DNA from: Arthrospiribacter ruber | GTDB taxonomy: Bacteria > Bacteroidota > Bacteroidia > Cytophagales > Cyclobacteriaceae | NCBI RefSeq assembly: GCF_019343195.1 | Contig: NZ_RPHB01000008.1 | Coordinates: 1 to 64,000, forward strand | Reading direction: 5' to 3' | DNA length: 64,000 nucleotides | Part shown: positions 38,574-48,400 of the stretch, one piece after another | Numbering within the stretch: the stretch's first letter is position 1 | Layout: every line of letters begins with the position of its first letter | Translations under genes and position numbers: made by a program | The notes under the pieces: generated by a model | Databases searched by the model: none | What the model was told of the DNA's origin: nothing | Seen by the model: only the letters and a program-made list of their open reading frames with translations

Positions 38574-41036
38574 ATGACTGAAGCGCAGGCACAATCAAGG
38601 ATAGAGGAACTTACCCGGCAGATCAATTACCACAATCACCTTTATTATCAGGAGGATACCATTGAAATATCGGATTTTGAATTTGATCAATTGCTGGAAG
38701 AATTGATTCGCCTCGAGAGTGAGTTTCCCCAATTTTTAACCCCCGAAAGTCCAAGCCAAAGGGTTGGAGGCACCATCACCAAAGAATTTGAGACGGCCAA
38801 CCATGAATACCGCATGCTTTCTCTTGGCAATACTTATTCAGAAGAGGAACTGTTAGCCTTTGACGAAAGGGTAGCCAAAGGACTAGAGCACAGAAATTAT
38901 GAATATTTCTGCGAAATGAAGTTTGACGGAGTCGCAATCAGTTTGGTCTATGAAAATGGACGCCTGGTACGTGCAGTCACCCGTGGTGACGGAACCAAAG
39001 GAGATGTAGTGACTGAAAATATCAAAACCATCAGAAACATCCCCCTTCACATTAAAGGTGAAAATGTTCCTGAAAAATTTGAAGTAAGGGGGGAGATATT
39101 TTTGCCCAGAAAGGAATTTGATAAAATCAATGCTGAAAGGGAAGCTGCCGGAGACCCTTTACTGGCCAATCCAAGGAATGCGGCTTCCGGAACTGTCAAA
39201 ATGCAGGACAGCAGCATAGTGGCCAAAAGGAGGCTGAACTGCTATTTTTACCAACTTTTGGGAGATAACATCGGAGTAGAAAACCATGATCAGGCCATCA
39301 AACTTATAGAAAGCTGGGGATTCAATGTCTCCCAGACCTATACCAAATGCAGTTCGATAAAAGAGGTATTTGAGTATATAGAAAAATGGCGTGAAAAAAG
39401 GTTGGAGCTGCCACTCGACACGGATGGAGTCGTCTTAAAAGTCAACAATTATGACCAAAGGGAAGAACTTGGCTTCACTGCAAAAATCCCCCGATGGGCA
39501 ATCGCTTACAAATACAAAGCTGAGAGCTCCGAGAGCCGACTGCTTTCCATCACTTATCAGGTAGGAAGAACTGGGGCCATTACACCCGTAGCCAACCTTT
39601 CTCCTGTGCACCTTGCAGGCACTACTGTCAAGAGGGCATCTCTTCACAATGCCAATGAAATCCTACGTCTTGGTTTGCATGAAGGTGATGCTGTCCTAGT
39701 AGAAAAAGGAGGCGAAATCATCCCAAAAATAACAGGAGTGGTGGAAAGCAAAAGAGCGGAAGGTGCTCAACCCATTCAGTATATCGACTATTGTCCTGAA
39801 TGTGGTACTGCACTGGAAAGGAAAGAAGGGGAAGCCAAGCATTTTTGCCCCAACACCAAATCCTGTCCTCCGCAGGTACTAGGGAAAATCGAACATTTCC
39901 TGCATAAAAGGGCCATGGATATTGATTCTTTGGGAACAGAAAGAATCAAAACCCTGATTGATCAAGGCTATATTAAAAATCCAGCCGACCTATACACGCT
40001 ACAGGACAAAGCCGATGAGTTGCTGGGCTTGGAAATGAGTCAGGATCAATATGAAAAATCAGACGATGGAATACTCTATATTTCTCTCAATAAGGCATTG
40101 TTTGCTTTGACCGAGGGAATTGCCCTGAGTGCGATAAACAAATTTCTGGAAAAACATGCAGAACTGGAATTGGAAGCCATTCTCGAAAAATTCCTGGAAT
40201 TCATCAGGGCGACCAATAAAAAAACAGCCCAAAATACCGGGACCATCAAAAGGCTGATAAAGGAACTGGAGGAAGTAAAACTTCCAAAAATGGAAGAATT
40301 CCTGCCCGTGCCTTTGGTTCTGCATCAGTTCTTAGGCCATTGGGTAGACATGGACAAGCTCATCAAAGTCTCCATGCATCAAAGCACTGTACATCAGATC
40401 ATGCTCAGGCTAAACCTTCCCTTGACCACTGAAGTAGAAGATAGGATCAAGAAACTTAAGGCCAATACTTTTCAGGAGGGTGTCATCAGCAACATGATGG
40501 AGGGCATAGCCTCTTCCAAATCCCAGCCATTTGAAAAAGTCCTGTTTGCTCTGGGCATCCGCAATATCGGTGAAAATACCGCACAATTACTGGCCAAACA
40601 CTTTAAAAGTCTGGACAACATCCAAAAGGCTACCTCCGATCAACTTTTAGAGGTCAATGGTGTAGGAGAAACCTTGGTAAACAGTATTTTTGACTATTTT
40701 GCAGATGAAGACAATCAGAAGATCATACAAGAGCTCAAAAGCCATGGCCTGAATTTTGAGTTGGCTGAATCTGAGACCAAACTGGAATCCAACGCGCTGG
40801 AAGGAATGAAAATCCTGGCTTCCGGAAAGCTGCAACATTTTAAAAGAGATGAAATCATAGACTTTGTAGAATCCCATGGAGGGCAATATGTGAAATCTGT
40901 CTCCAAAGCCCTTACATTTATCATTGAGGGAGAAGACATGGGGCCTAGCAAAAAGGAAAAAGCAGAGAAATTAGGTGTAAAGCTGATCTCTGAAGAGGAA
41001 TTTCTCCAAATAGCCGGAAAAAATCAAAATACATGA
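38574..41036 (+). CDS. ligA: NAD-dependent DNA ligase with large HhH insertion
   Basis: An 820-residue ligase; typical LigA is about 670. Adenylation domain with catalytic Lys116 (EMKFDGVAISL), NAD-binding motifs (NPRNAASGTVKMQD, DGVVLKVN), OB fold (YQVGRTGAITPVANL), zinc-finger cysteines (CPECGTALERKEGEAKHFCPNTKSC, written here only as the Cys cluster near 402-425), helix-hairpin-helix region and C-terminal BRCT (about 745-815). The extra length is about 140 residues at roughly 488-630, between LLGLE and NTFQEGVISNMMEG, interrupting the first HhH segment. All catalytic parts are intact, so it should seal nicks in replication and repair. It overlaps the next gene by 4 bp. Confidence 0.96.
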   Translation: MTEAQAQSRIEELTRQINYHNHLYYQEDTIEISDFEFDQLLEELIRLESEFPQFLTPESPSQRVGGTITKEFETANHEYRMLSLGNTYSEEELLAFDERVAKGLEHRNYEYFCEMKFDGVAISLVYENGRLVRAVTRGDGTKGDVVTENIKTIRNIPLHIKGENVPEKFEVRGEIFLPRKEFDKINAEREAAGDPLLANPRNAASGTVKMQDSSIVAKRRLNCYFYQLLGDNIGVENHDQAIKLIESWGFNVSQTYTKCSSIKEVFEYIEKWREKRLELPLDTDGVVLKVNNYDQREELGFTAKIPRWAIAYKYKAESSESRLLSITYQVGRTGAITPVANLSPVHLAGTTVKRASLHNANEILRLGLHEGDAVLVEKGGEIIPKITGVVESKRAEGAQPIQYIDYCPECGTALERKEGEAKHFCPNTKSCPPQVLGKIEHFLHKRAMDIDSLGTERIKTLIDQGYIKNPADLYTLQDKADELLGLEMSQDQYEKSDDGILYISLNKALFALTEGIALSAINKFLEKHAELELEAILEKFLEFIRATNKKTAQNTGTIKRLIKELEEVKLPKMEEFLPVPLVLHQFLGHWVDMDKLIKVSMHQSTVHQIMLRLNLPLTTEVEDRIKKLKANTFQEGVISNMMEGIASSKSQPFEKVLFALGIRNIGENTAQLLAKHFKSLDNIQKATSDQLLEVNGVGETLVNSIFDYFADEDNQKIIQELKSHGLNFELAESETKLESNALEGMKILASGKLQHFKRDEIIDFVESHGGQYVKSVSKALTFIIEGEDMGPSKKEKAEKLGVKLISEEEFLQIAGKNQNT

Positions 41037-41536
41037 AATGGCTTAAAGATAAAATGATAGACTGGCAGCTGGCCAAATTGCTGAAATCCCTGCCTCCAAG
41101 GGAAATTCAGGTTCCCCACCAAATCCGTTGTATGGGGATTCTGGCCAATTCCGAGGAGGATTTTTTGGTTACCAAAGATCTTATAAGAGACCTTTGGGGA
41201 TACAAGGTGCGTGTCATCGGACTTTTTTATACCGAGGAAGAATCTCGAATGGTAGAGGCAGTTTCACATAAAAACTTCAACTGGCTGGCCCTTCCTTCCG
41301 AGTATTTCAACGAGTTTCTTTTAGAAAAAATGGATTTTATTCTGATACCTTCTTTACAGCTTAATCCATATTTGCGTTATTTGCTCCTTCAAAATCAGAG
41401 TGGATTCACCATTGGTCTGTATTCAGATGAGAACAAACCATATTTGGACCTGATGTTGACCAGTGAGTCCGATGACCTCAAATCCAATGTATACCACCTG
41501 ATAGAATACCTCAAGAAAATCAAAGAAGCATGTTAA
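41033..41536 (+). CDS. DUF6913-type conserved protein
   Basis: A 167-residue soluble protein, overlapping ligA by 4 bp and dapA by 7 bp, so translationally coupled to both. The sequence (RCMGILANSEEDFLVTKDL, WGYKVRVIGLFYTEEES, MDFILIPSLQLNPYLRYLL) matches what I know as DUF6913, a Bacteroidota protein often placed next to dapA. It looks like an alpha/beta fold without visible catalytic motif. Function unknown. Confidence 0.75.
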   Translation: MKWLKDKMIDWQLAKLLKSLPPREIQVPHQIRCMGILANSEEDFLVTKDLIRDLWGYKVRVIGLFYTEEESRMVEAVSHKNFNWLALPSEYFNEFLLEKMDFILIPSLQLNPYLRYLLLQNQSGFTIGLYSDENKPYLDLMLTSESDDLKSNVYHLIEYLKKIKEAC

Positions 41537-42387
41537 AACTTAAAGGAACAGGCGTAGCCCTCATTACTCCTTTCAATGAAGATTATTCCGTGGATTTCGA
41601 TGGACTGAAAAATGTCATTTCCCACGTCACCCAAGGTGGAGCAGATTACCTAGTAGTCATGGGCACTACAGGTGAGAGCGCTACTCTTACCAAAGAAGAA
41701 AAAAAGGAAGTTTTGAAAGCTGCCCTGGAATACAATAATGGGAAATTACCCATTGTATATGGATTGGGGGGAAACAACACTCAAGCCATCCTCGAAGAGA
41801 TCAAAAACACAGATTTCGCGGGCATTGATGCCATACTTTCTGTAAGCCCTTATTACAACAAACCTAGTCAGGCAGGAATCATTGCCCATTATACAGCCAT
41901 AGCAGACGCATGTCCGGTCCCTGTAATTCTTTACAATGTACCTGGAAGGACCATGTCAAATATAAGTTATTCCACTACCCTGACTTTGGCCAAACATTCC
42001 AATATCATTGGTATGAAAGAAGCAAGCGGAGATCTTTCCCAGTGTATGCGCATAGCAGCCAAGATGCCGGAAGACTTTCTTTTGATCTCGGGAGACGATA
42101 TCCTCACACCTTCCATGAATGTGATCGGGGGATCTGGAGTAATTTCCGTATTGGCCAATGCCTATCCGGGGATTTTCAAAACCATCTGTCATGGAAATGC
42201 AGAGGAATCCAAGAAAGCTGCATTTAAGCTCCTTGATCTCAATCCATACATGTATGAAGAAAGTAATCCGGTAGGATTAAAATGCCTGATGAATCTTCTA
42301 GGGATTTGTGGAGATACAGTAAGACTTCCCTTAATGAAAGCCTCGGATTCACTTAGAAAAAATATTGAGGAAAACCTGGTAAAATAA
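41530..42387 (+). CDS. dapA: 4-hydroxy-tetrahydrodipicolinate synthase
   Basis: A 285-residue TIM-barrel enzyme joining pyruvate and aspartate semialdehyde, the first committed step to diaminopimelate and lysine. Motifs: MGTTGESATLTKEE, VSPYYNKPSQAGIIAHY, the Tyr in VILYNVPGRT and the Schiff-base Lys163 in IIGMKEASGD, then LISGDDILTPSMNVIGGSGVISV. Full length for the family. Part of the ligA-DUF6913-dapA coupled group; a hairpin follows its stop. Confidence 0.97.
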   Translation: MLKLKGTGVALITPFNEDYSVDFDGLKNVISHVTQGGADYLVVMGTTGESATLTKEEKKEVLKAALEYNNGKLPIVYGLGGNNTQAILEEIKNTDFAGIDAILSVSPYYNKPSQAGIIAHYTAIADACPVPVILYNVPGRTMSNISYSTTLTLAKHSNIIGMKEASGDLSQCMRIAAKMPEDFLLISGDDILTPSMNVIGGSGVISVLANAYPGIFKTICHGNAEESKKAAFKLLDLNPYMYEESNPVGLKCLMNLLGICGDTVRLPLMKASDSLRKNIEENLVK

Positions 42388-42402
42388 GCCCTCATATCAC
42401 TG

Positions 42403-42427
42403 GCAGGGTTTTTACCCTGCTATTTTA
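42403..42427 (+). terminator. Possible weak terminator after dapA
   Basis: GCAGGG and CCCTGC form a 6-bp stem at 42404-42420 followed by TATTTTA. It is short and lies 23 bp upstream of xseA, so read-through into xseA is likely. Confidence 0.45.
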
Positions 42428-42442
42428 TACTTTATATTGTTT

Positions 42443-43759
42443 ATGTCCCAGCCCATAACACTTTTGGCCCTTAATGAAATCATCCGGGATACCCTCGAGA
42501 TGCACCTGGAGCCTCAATATTGGGTCATTGCGGAAATCGCCCAACTGACCCATGCTTCCCAGGGGCATGGCTATATGGATCTGGTTGAAAAAAGCGGTAA
42601 TAAAATAGCAGCAAAGGTCAGGGCCAATTGTTGGGCATTTACATTCAGGTCAGTAGCTGGAAAATTCAGTCAGGTCACCGGACAGCAGCTAAATTCCGGC
42701 ATGAAAGTCCTCGCTTTAGTGTCAGTCACTTACCATGAACTCTATGGTTTAAGTCTGAACATCAAAGACATTGATCCAAACTATACCTTGGGCGAACGGG
42801 CCAGAAAAAAGCAGGAAGTTTTGGATCAGCTCAACAGAGAAGGCTTGCTCCAACTGAATAAAACATTAAACCTTCCAATTGTCCCCCAGAGGATTGCCAT
42901 CATAAGCTCTTCCACAGCAGCTGGTTATGGTGATTTTGTAAACCAAATCGAAAATAACCGCTTTGGATACAAGGTTCACCATGAACTCTATCAGGCCACC
43001 TTACAGGGAAATGAAGCCGTTCCGACTCTCATCCGGGCATTCGAAAAAATCCAATCTGACCATGAGATATTTCAATTTGACGCAGTGCTTTTGATCAGAG
43101 GAGGCGGTGCCCAATTGGACCTGGACTGTTTCGATGAATTTGATCTAGCGGCAACCATTGCCAGGTGTTCCATCCCTGTGATTACTGGCATAGGCCATGA
43201 AAGAGATGAGACTGTGGCTGATCTCGTTGCCCATACCAGGATGAAAACCCCGACTGCAGCAGCAGAATTTATCCTTTCCGGGTTTCAGGAGTTTGAAGCC
43301 AACCTGATCCAATCTCTAAAGCAACTGGAAAGAAAAGCCAATGTAGCCATTCAACAGGAAAACCAACAGTTACATTCTTTGAAAAGTAGGTTGGAAGTTT
43401 CCGCCAAAACTTTGCTCCACCAACATAAGCAGTCCTTACTTTTCAAGGAAAATAGGCTACTCTCTCATTCCAGGCATAAAATATCCATGGAGCGCATTAA
43501 GTTGGACGCCATAAGTAAAAGTATTAGGGCCTCTTCTCACAACAACCTTCAAAAAGCAAGTGTACGCCTTTTACAACTTGAAAAAGAAATCAAAAACCTA
43601 AATCCGGCCAGTTTTTTTGAAAGAGGGTACACAAGAACTGAAGTAGACGGAGTGCCCATCCACAAAGCCAAATTGGAAGAAGGAAAGGAAATCGAAACCT
43701 ATACATTGGATAAAAAAATTACCAGTACCATCAATAATATAAAAAATCATGGAGGATAA
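42443..43759 (+). CDS. xseA: Exodeoxyribonuclease VII large subunit
   Basis: A 438-residue nuclease subunit. N-terminal OB-fold (about 1-100, YWVIAEIAQLTHASQGHGYMDLVE), catalytic domain (about 120-310, RIAIISSSTAAGYGDFVNQ, VLLIRGGGAQLDLDCFDEFDLA, ITGIGHERDETVADLVAHTRMKTPTAAAEF) and a coiled-coil C-terminus. With XseB it degrades single-stranded DNA in both directions. The in-frame TTG at 42437 is less likely than the ATG at 42443. It overlaps xseB by 11 bp. Confidence 0.96.
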   Translation: MSQPITLLALNEIIRDTLEMHLEPQYWVIAEIAQLTHASQGHGYMDLVEKSGNKIAAKVRANCWAFTFRSVAGKFSQVTGQQLNSGMKVLALVSVTYHELYGLSLNIKDIDPNYTLGERARKKQEVLDQLNREGLLQLNKTLNLPIVPQRIAIISSSTAAGYGDFVNQIENNRFGYKVHHELYQATLQGNEAVPTLIRAFEKIQSDHEIFQFDAVLLIRGGGAQLDLDCFDEFDLAATIARCSIPVITGIGHERDETVADLVAHTRMKTPTAAAEFILSGFQEFEANLIQSLKQLERKANVAIQQENQQLHSLKSRLEVSAKTLLHQHKQSLLFKENRLLSHSRHKISMERIKLDAISKSIRASSHNNLQKASVRLLQLEKEIKNLNPASFFERGYTRTEVDGVPIHKAKLEEGKEIETYTLDKKITSTINNIKNHGG

Positions 43760-43943
43760 ATCAATCAGCTACGACAAAGCAATGGCAAGAATAGAAGAAA
43801 TCGTTGCCCTGCTGGAAAGCGGAGAAAAAGGAATGGATGAGCTTTCAGAAATGGTAAAAGAAGCTTCGTCTTTGGTGAAAATGTGCAGGGAAAAACTTCG
43901 AATGACTGAAGAAGACATTCAAAAAGCACTTTCTGAAGATTAG
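43749..43943 (+). CDS. xseB: Exodeoxyribonuclease VII small subunit
   Basis: A 64-residue helical protein, typical size for XseB. YDKAMARIEEIVALLESGEKGMDELSEMVKEA matches the family (only key part: the RIEEIV...LESGE pattern in the first half). It binds the coiled coil of XseA and is translationally coupled to it by an 11-bp overlap. Confidence 0.95.
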   Translation: MEDKSISYDKAMARIEEIVALLESGEKGMDELSEMVKEASSLVKMCREKLRMTEEDIQKALSED

Positions 43944-44083
43944 TTTATTCCTGATAAATCTATATTTTTGTCAAAAATTACCAAAATAAGGAACCACAGT
44001 ACATTTTTATGTTTTATTTATGGATACTGCATGGTTTGGCACCTTTGTAGCTATGAAAAGTAAAACATGAAGGATCAGAGAAT

Positions 44084-44785
44084 ATGAAAACCAAACTATC
44101 CATACTTTTACTTGTATTTTTATTGTCCAGTATGGGGCTTATGGCCCAGAATTTTTACAAGGAAAGAATTCCGAAGACGGAAGTCTTGTCAATCGGAGTC
44201 GGGCCTTCATTTATTTATGCGGATAATGGAGGAACCTACAGAAATTTCAATTTCCCTTGGAATCCTGCAGCCTCCATCTCCTACACCAAGAGGTTTCACC
44301 CTCATTGGGGATTAAAAGCCACAGGAGGAGTGCAATGGATTGAAAGTGGCAACCGAAATCCATCTCAACGGGTTCAGGACCATTGGAATCTGTACGGAAG
44401 TGCATTTCAGTTCAATGGACATGCTTTTCACGCTGATGTAATGCCTCTTTTTTACTTGATACCTTATGTCAATCACATGAACCGTTCTTGGGTCAACCTA
44501 TACGCTGGTTTAGGGCTTGGAATCATGCATGTAGAAAGACAGGAAGCTTTTTCATTGGAACCAGACGCCCAATTTAGAAGAGCCAATATCACAACCGGAT
44601 ATGTTCCATTCAGGGCCGGTATTAGCTTTAGGTTGGGAGATTTGTCCGACATTGCATTGGAAGGAACCATGTTGTTTACCTTTTCGGATAATTTAGATGG
44701 TAACGAAAACTTCAACAGGTTCGGAGACCATTTGGCACAAGCGCAGATCGTGTATAAAAGGTTTTTGGCAAAAAGGAAAAAGTAA
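44084..44785 (+). CDS. Probable outer-membrane beta-barrel protein
   Basis: A 233-residue protein with signal peptide (MKTKLSILLLVFLLSS to GLMAQ). The mature part has alternating aromatic/hydrophobic strands (VLSIGVGPSFIYAD, ASISYTKRFHPHWGLKATGGV, VNLYAGLGLGIMHVE, VPFRAGISFRLGDLSDIALEGTMLF), consistent with an 8-strand-type barrel. No specific family recognised. It converges with the NusG-like gene, 4 bp apart. Confidence 0.75.
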   Translation: MKTKLSILLLVFLLSSMGLMAQNFYKERIPKTEVLSIGVGPSFIYADNGGTYRNFNFPWNPAASISYTKRFHPHWGLKATGGVQWIESGNRNPSQRVQDHWNLYGSAFQFNGHAFHADVMPLFYLIPYVNHMNRSWVNLYAGLGLGIMHVERQEAFSLEPDAQFRRANITTGYVPFRAGISFRLGDLSDIALEGTMLFTFSDNLDGNENFNRFGDHLAQAQIVYKRFLAKRKK

Positions 44786-44789
44786 ACTT

Positions 44790-45290
44790 TTATCCAATCA
44801 CCTGCAGAAACTTCCTTGGAATATTGACCATCACATTTTGGTGGATACCAGGTACACGGATAATGAAATAGTCTTTATTACCTTTGTTGACACATTCACC
44901 TTCCATACCTTCCAAAGGACCCCCTAATATCTTAACAATTTCACCTTTTTCGATTTCAGAATTGTCGGTTTCCACAGCTACTCCGGTTTCCAAAATCCGC
45001 TGAATGGTATCGATCTCTTCCTGCCTGACAGTTGCATGTTCTCCGGCAAAATGTACAAACTTCACCGCTCCTGGGACCTGTAAAGCTTCCCACAAATTGG
45101 GTCTGGCAATTTTCACAAAAAGATAACCGTTGAATAAAGCCTTCTGAACTTTTTTCTTTCTGTCAGACCACTGTCTCAGCTCCTCCACCATCGGAAGAAA
45201 TACTTCTAAACCTTTTTCCCGAAGTCTCTGTGCTACTTTCTTCTCCGCCCTGGATGTGGTGTACATAACATGCCACTGCAACTCACTCAT
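44790..45290 (-). CDS. NusG/RfaH/UpxY-family transcription antitermination protein
   Basis: A 166-residue protein. The NGN domain (about 5-100) has WHVMYTTSRAEKKVAQRL, VFLPMVEELRQWSDRKK and ALFNGYLFVKI; a KOW domain (about 110-160) has EKGEIVKILGGPLEGMEGE. This is the UpxY type of NusG paralog that in Bacteroidota commonly leads capsule or exopolysaccharide operons and binds RNA polymerase. Here it stands alone, with no polysaccharide operon immediately downstream, so its target is open. Confidence 0.9.
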   Translation of the reverse strand: MSELQWHVMYTTSRAEKKVAQRLREKGLEVFLPMVEELRQWSDRKKKVQKALFNGYLFVKIARPNLWEALQVPGAVKFVHFAGEHATVRQEEIDTIQRILETGVAVETDNSEIEKGEIVKILGGPLEGMEGECVNKGNKDYFIIRVPGIHQNVMVNIPRKFLQVIG

Positions 45291-45365
45291 ACTATTCTAA
45301 AATTTTGAAGGTCAAAAGTACAAATTTAAGCTGTATTATGCATTCAAACGCTTTTTTGGATGCCA

Positions 45366-45404
45366 TAAAAAATAAAAACCCTTGAGATAAGACCTCAAGG
45401 GTTT
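45366..45404 (-). terminator. Rho-independent terminator of the RND operon
   Basis: Minus strand: an 11-bp perfect stem AAACCCTTGAG / CTCAAGGGTTT with a 7-nt loop, followed by TTATTTTTTA. It lies 37 bp after the pump stop and separates the efflux operon from the NusG-like gene. Confidence 0.88.
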
Positions 45405-45440
45405 AATCATTTAAAAACCACCAACCTTTATTTAATCATG

Positions 45441-48400
45441 CTATTTCATTTTACGAATCAACATGTTCAATTTATCTGCCATCAAATACATGACAGGTAC
45501 AATCACTAACGTAAGGAACGTCGCAAAGGTTAACCCAAATATTACAGTCCATGCCATGGGTCCCCAAAATTCTGCATTGTCACCACCGACGAAGAACTGA
45601 GGGTCAAAGGAACTCAGCAAAGTACCGAAGTTGATATTCATCCCAATGGCCAATGGAATCAATCCCAGAACTGTGGTAATCGCCGTCAGCAATACCGGTC
45701 TCAACCTCGTCTTACCTCCTAAGATGATACTGTCCAGCAATTCATTGTACGGCAGGTATTCATCTTCAGGAGTATTGAGTTCTTCCCGTCTTCTCTCTCT
45801 GACCAAATTGGTATAATCGATCAATACGATGGCATTATTCACTACCACCCCTGCAAGGGAAATAATTCCGATCCCGGTCATAATGACTACAAAGTCCATG
45901 TTGAAAATCAAAAGGCCAAGGAATACGCCAATAGTACTCAGAACCACCGAAGCCATGATGATAAAAGGCGTGGTCACGGAGTTGAACTGTGCTACGATGA
46001 TCAGAAATATCACGGAGACAGCTATGAACAATGCCCGCATCAGGAATGCAGTTGATTTTTCCTGCTCTTCCTGTTCCCCGGTAAACTTAACCGTGATGCC
46101 ATCACTTTCCTCAAACTCAGACACTAAAGCTTTCAGCTGATCATTTATCTCAGTAGGGTTATAGCCATCTGTCACATTTGAAAACACGGTGATTACCTTA
46201 TCCAAATCCTTCCTTTTGACAGATCCATAAGTAGAACCATATTCCAAATCAGCTACGGCAGAGATAGGAACTTCCTTTTTGTTGCCAAACTTGTCTCTGA
46301 AATTGATTTTTTTATTGATCAAAGAAGTAATGTCATATCGGTATTCATCCTTAAGCCTAAGCTGAATGGGGTAATCATCTTCTCCCTCTTTAAACTTGGA
46401 TACTTCAAGGCCAAACAAAGCAGTTCTAAGCTCATTGGCAATGGTAGAGGTAGACAGACCAAAACGTCTTGCAGTTTCTCTGTTGATCTTCAACACCACC
46501 TCAGGGCTCCCCAATTCCAGGTCTGATTTCAGTTCCTCGATACCAGGTACATTGGCATTGGCAAGATACTCTCTAAGCCTATTGGTGTAGGTAATCAATT
46601 CCTCAAAATTTTCCCCGCTCACCTCAATATTGACAGCCTTTCCTACTGGAGGGCCATTTGTCTGTTTGTCCACAGTGGCCAGTACTCCTGGGTACTTCTC
46701 AACCAATTCACGGATTTCTTCCATGATTTTATTGGTGTTGATCCCCTGTCTAAATTGATATTCCAAGAAACTGATCGTCACTTTGGCTTTATGCGGAGTA
46801 GGTGTATTGCCCATACTTGACATCTGATCTCCGGTACCCTCTCCTACTTGCGTGATCACCGCCTCGATGATGTCTTCATAAGGTCTCAATACATCTGCGA
46901 GGTCATTTTCCATCTGCTTCATAAAAGCATTGGTAGCTTCTGTATCAGTACCGATCGGGTTTTCTATGAAAATATTGACAAGAGCAGGTTGGTTATCCGG
47001 AAAGAAAAGTACTTTTGGCGCTCTGATTCCCAATAAAACCACACTCAATACCAAAAGAAGTACTGTCCCTCCGAAAAAGAGGTACGGTTTTTTACCAATT
47101 AAAGCAAACTTCAAAGTCTTCTCGTACAACTCTTCCAGCCTTACCAAGAACACATTTTGAAACCACCTGATAGCTTTACGCATCACCAGGACATTGAATG
47201 CTGTAAGCAGAGATGCCAAGGCAAAGAGATTACCAAAAGTAATGGAACCTGCCAGATAGGAAATTCCGGCCATCACCATCAGAATGATCGCAATCATAAG
47301 AGGCTTTTTCTTAGGTCTTTCCTTTTCTACATCCTGTACCTTCATAAATAATGATGTCAAAACAGGATTGACTACCAAGGCTACAAACAATGAGGAAGAA
47401 AGTACGATAATCAAGGTGATGGGAAGGTATTTCATAAACTCCCCGATTAGATCATCCCAGAAAGCCAAAGGCATAAATGCCGCCAAAGTAGTGGCTGTAG
47501 AAGTAATGATAGGCCAAGCTACTTCACCTACACCCTCTTTGGCTGCTCTTATTGGTGATTTGCCTTCCTGCATCAATCGGTAAATGTTCTCCACCACCAC
47601 AATACCGTTATCCACCAACATTCCCAAGGCCAAGATCAAGGCAAAAAGTACCATCAGGTTTAGCGTAATGCCAAAAGCATTGAGCACCAAGAAGGAGATG
47701 AACATAGAAAGTGGAATCGCAATACCCACGAAAAGGGCATTCCTGAATCCGAGGAAAAACATCAATACCAATACCACCAGAATCACCCCGAAAATGATGG
47801 AGTTCTCCAGGTCATTCACCTGAGAACGGGTTTGCTTGGATTGGTCATTGGTAATAGAAATCTCCAAATCCTCCGGAAAACGGTTTGCTTTGGCCTCGTC
47901 TATTATGACTTTGATTTTATCAGCAGCATCAAGCAGGTTTTCTCCACTCCTTTTTACCACATTGACGGTTACTACAGGTAATTTATTGCTTCTGGCATAA
48001 CTGGTTCTTTCCTTGTAGGTATCCGAAACTTCAGCCACATCAGAGAGATAAACAATTTTGTTTTCCTCTGTCTTGATGATGATGTCATTGAGCTCGTCAG
48101 GATGATCAAATTCACCAGTAATTCTCAAGGATCTTCTAAACTCACCCGAAAGAAGGTTACCTCCTGAAATAGTAACATTTTCCTGTGAAACAGCATCCGA
48201 AATATCACTGAAGGCTACTCCCAGCGCTTCCATTTTGTAAATGTCTGCGTCTATCCGGATTTCTCTTTCCACTGTACCTCTCAGCTCAGCTTTGGATACT
48301 TCAGGAAGCTTTTCAATTTCATCCTCCAGGTATTCACCGAATTTCTTCAGTTCCTGCTCTGAATAATTTCCGGAAATATTGACATTCATGATCGGGAAAT

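Noticed and set aside
45376-45404. Leader regulatory structure for the NusG-like gene
   Set aside because: The hairpin with T-tract lies directly after the RND pump stop in the same direction and is best explained as its terminator.
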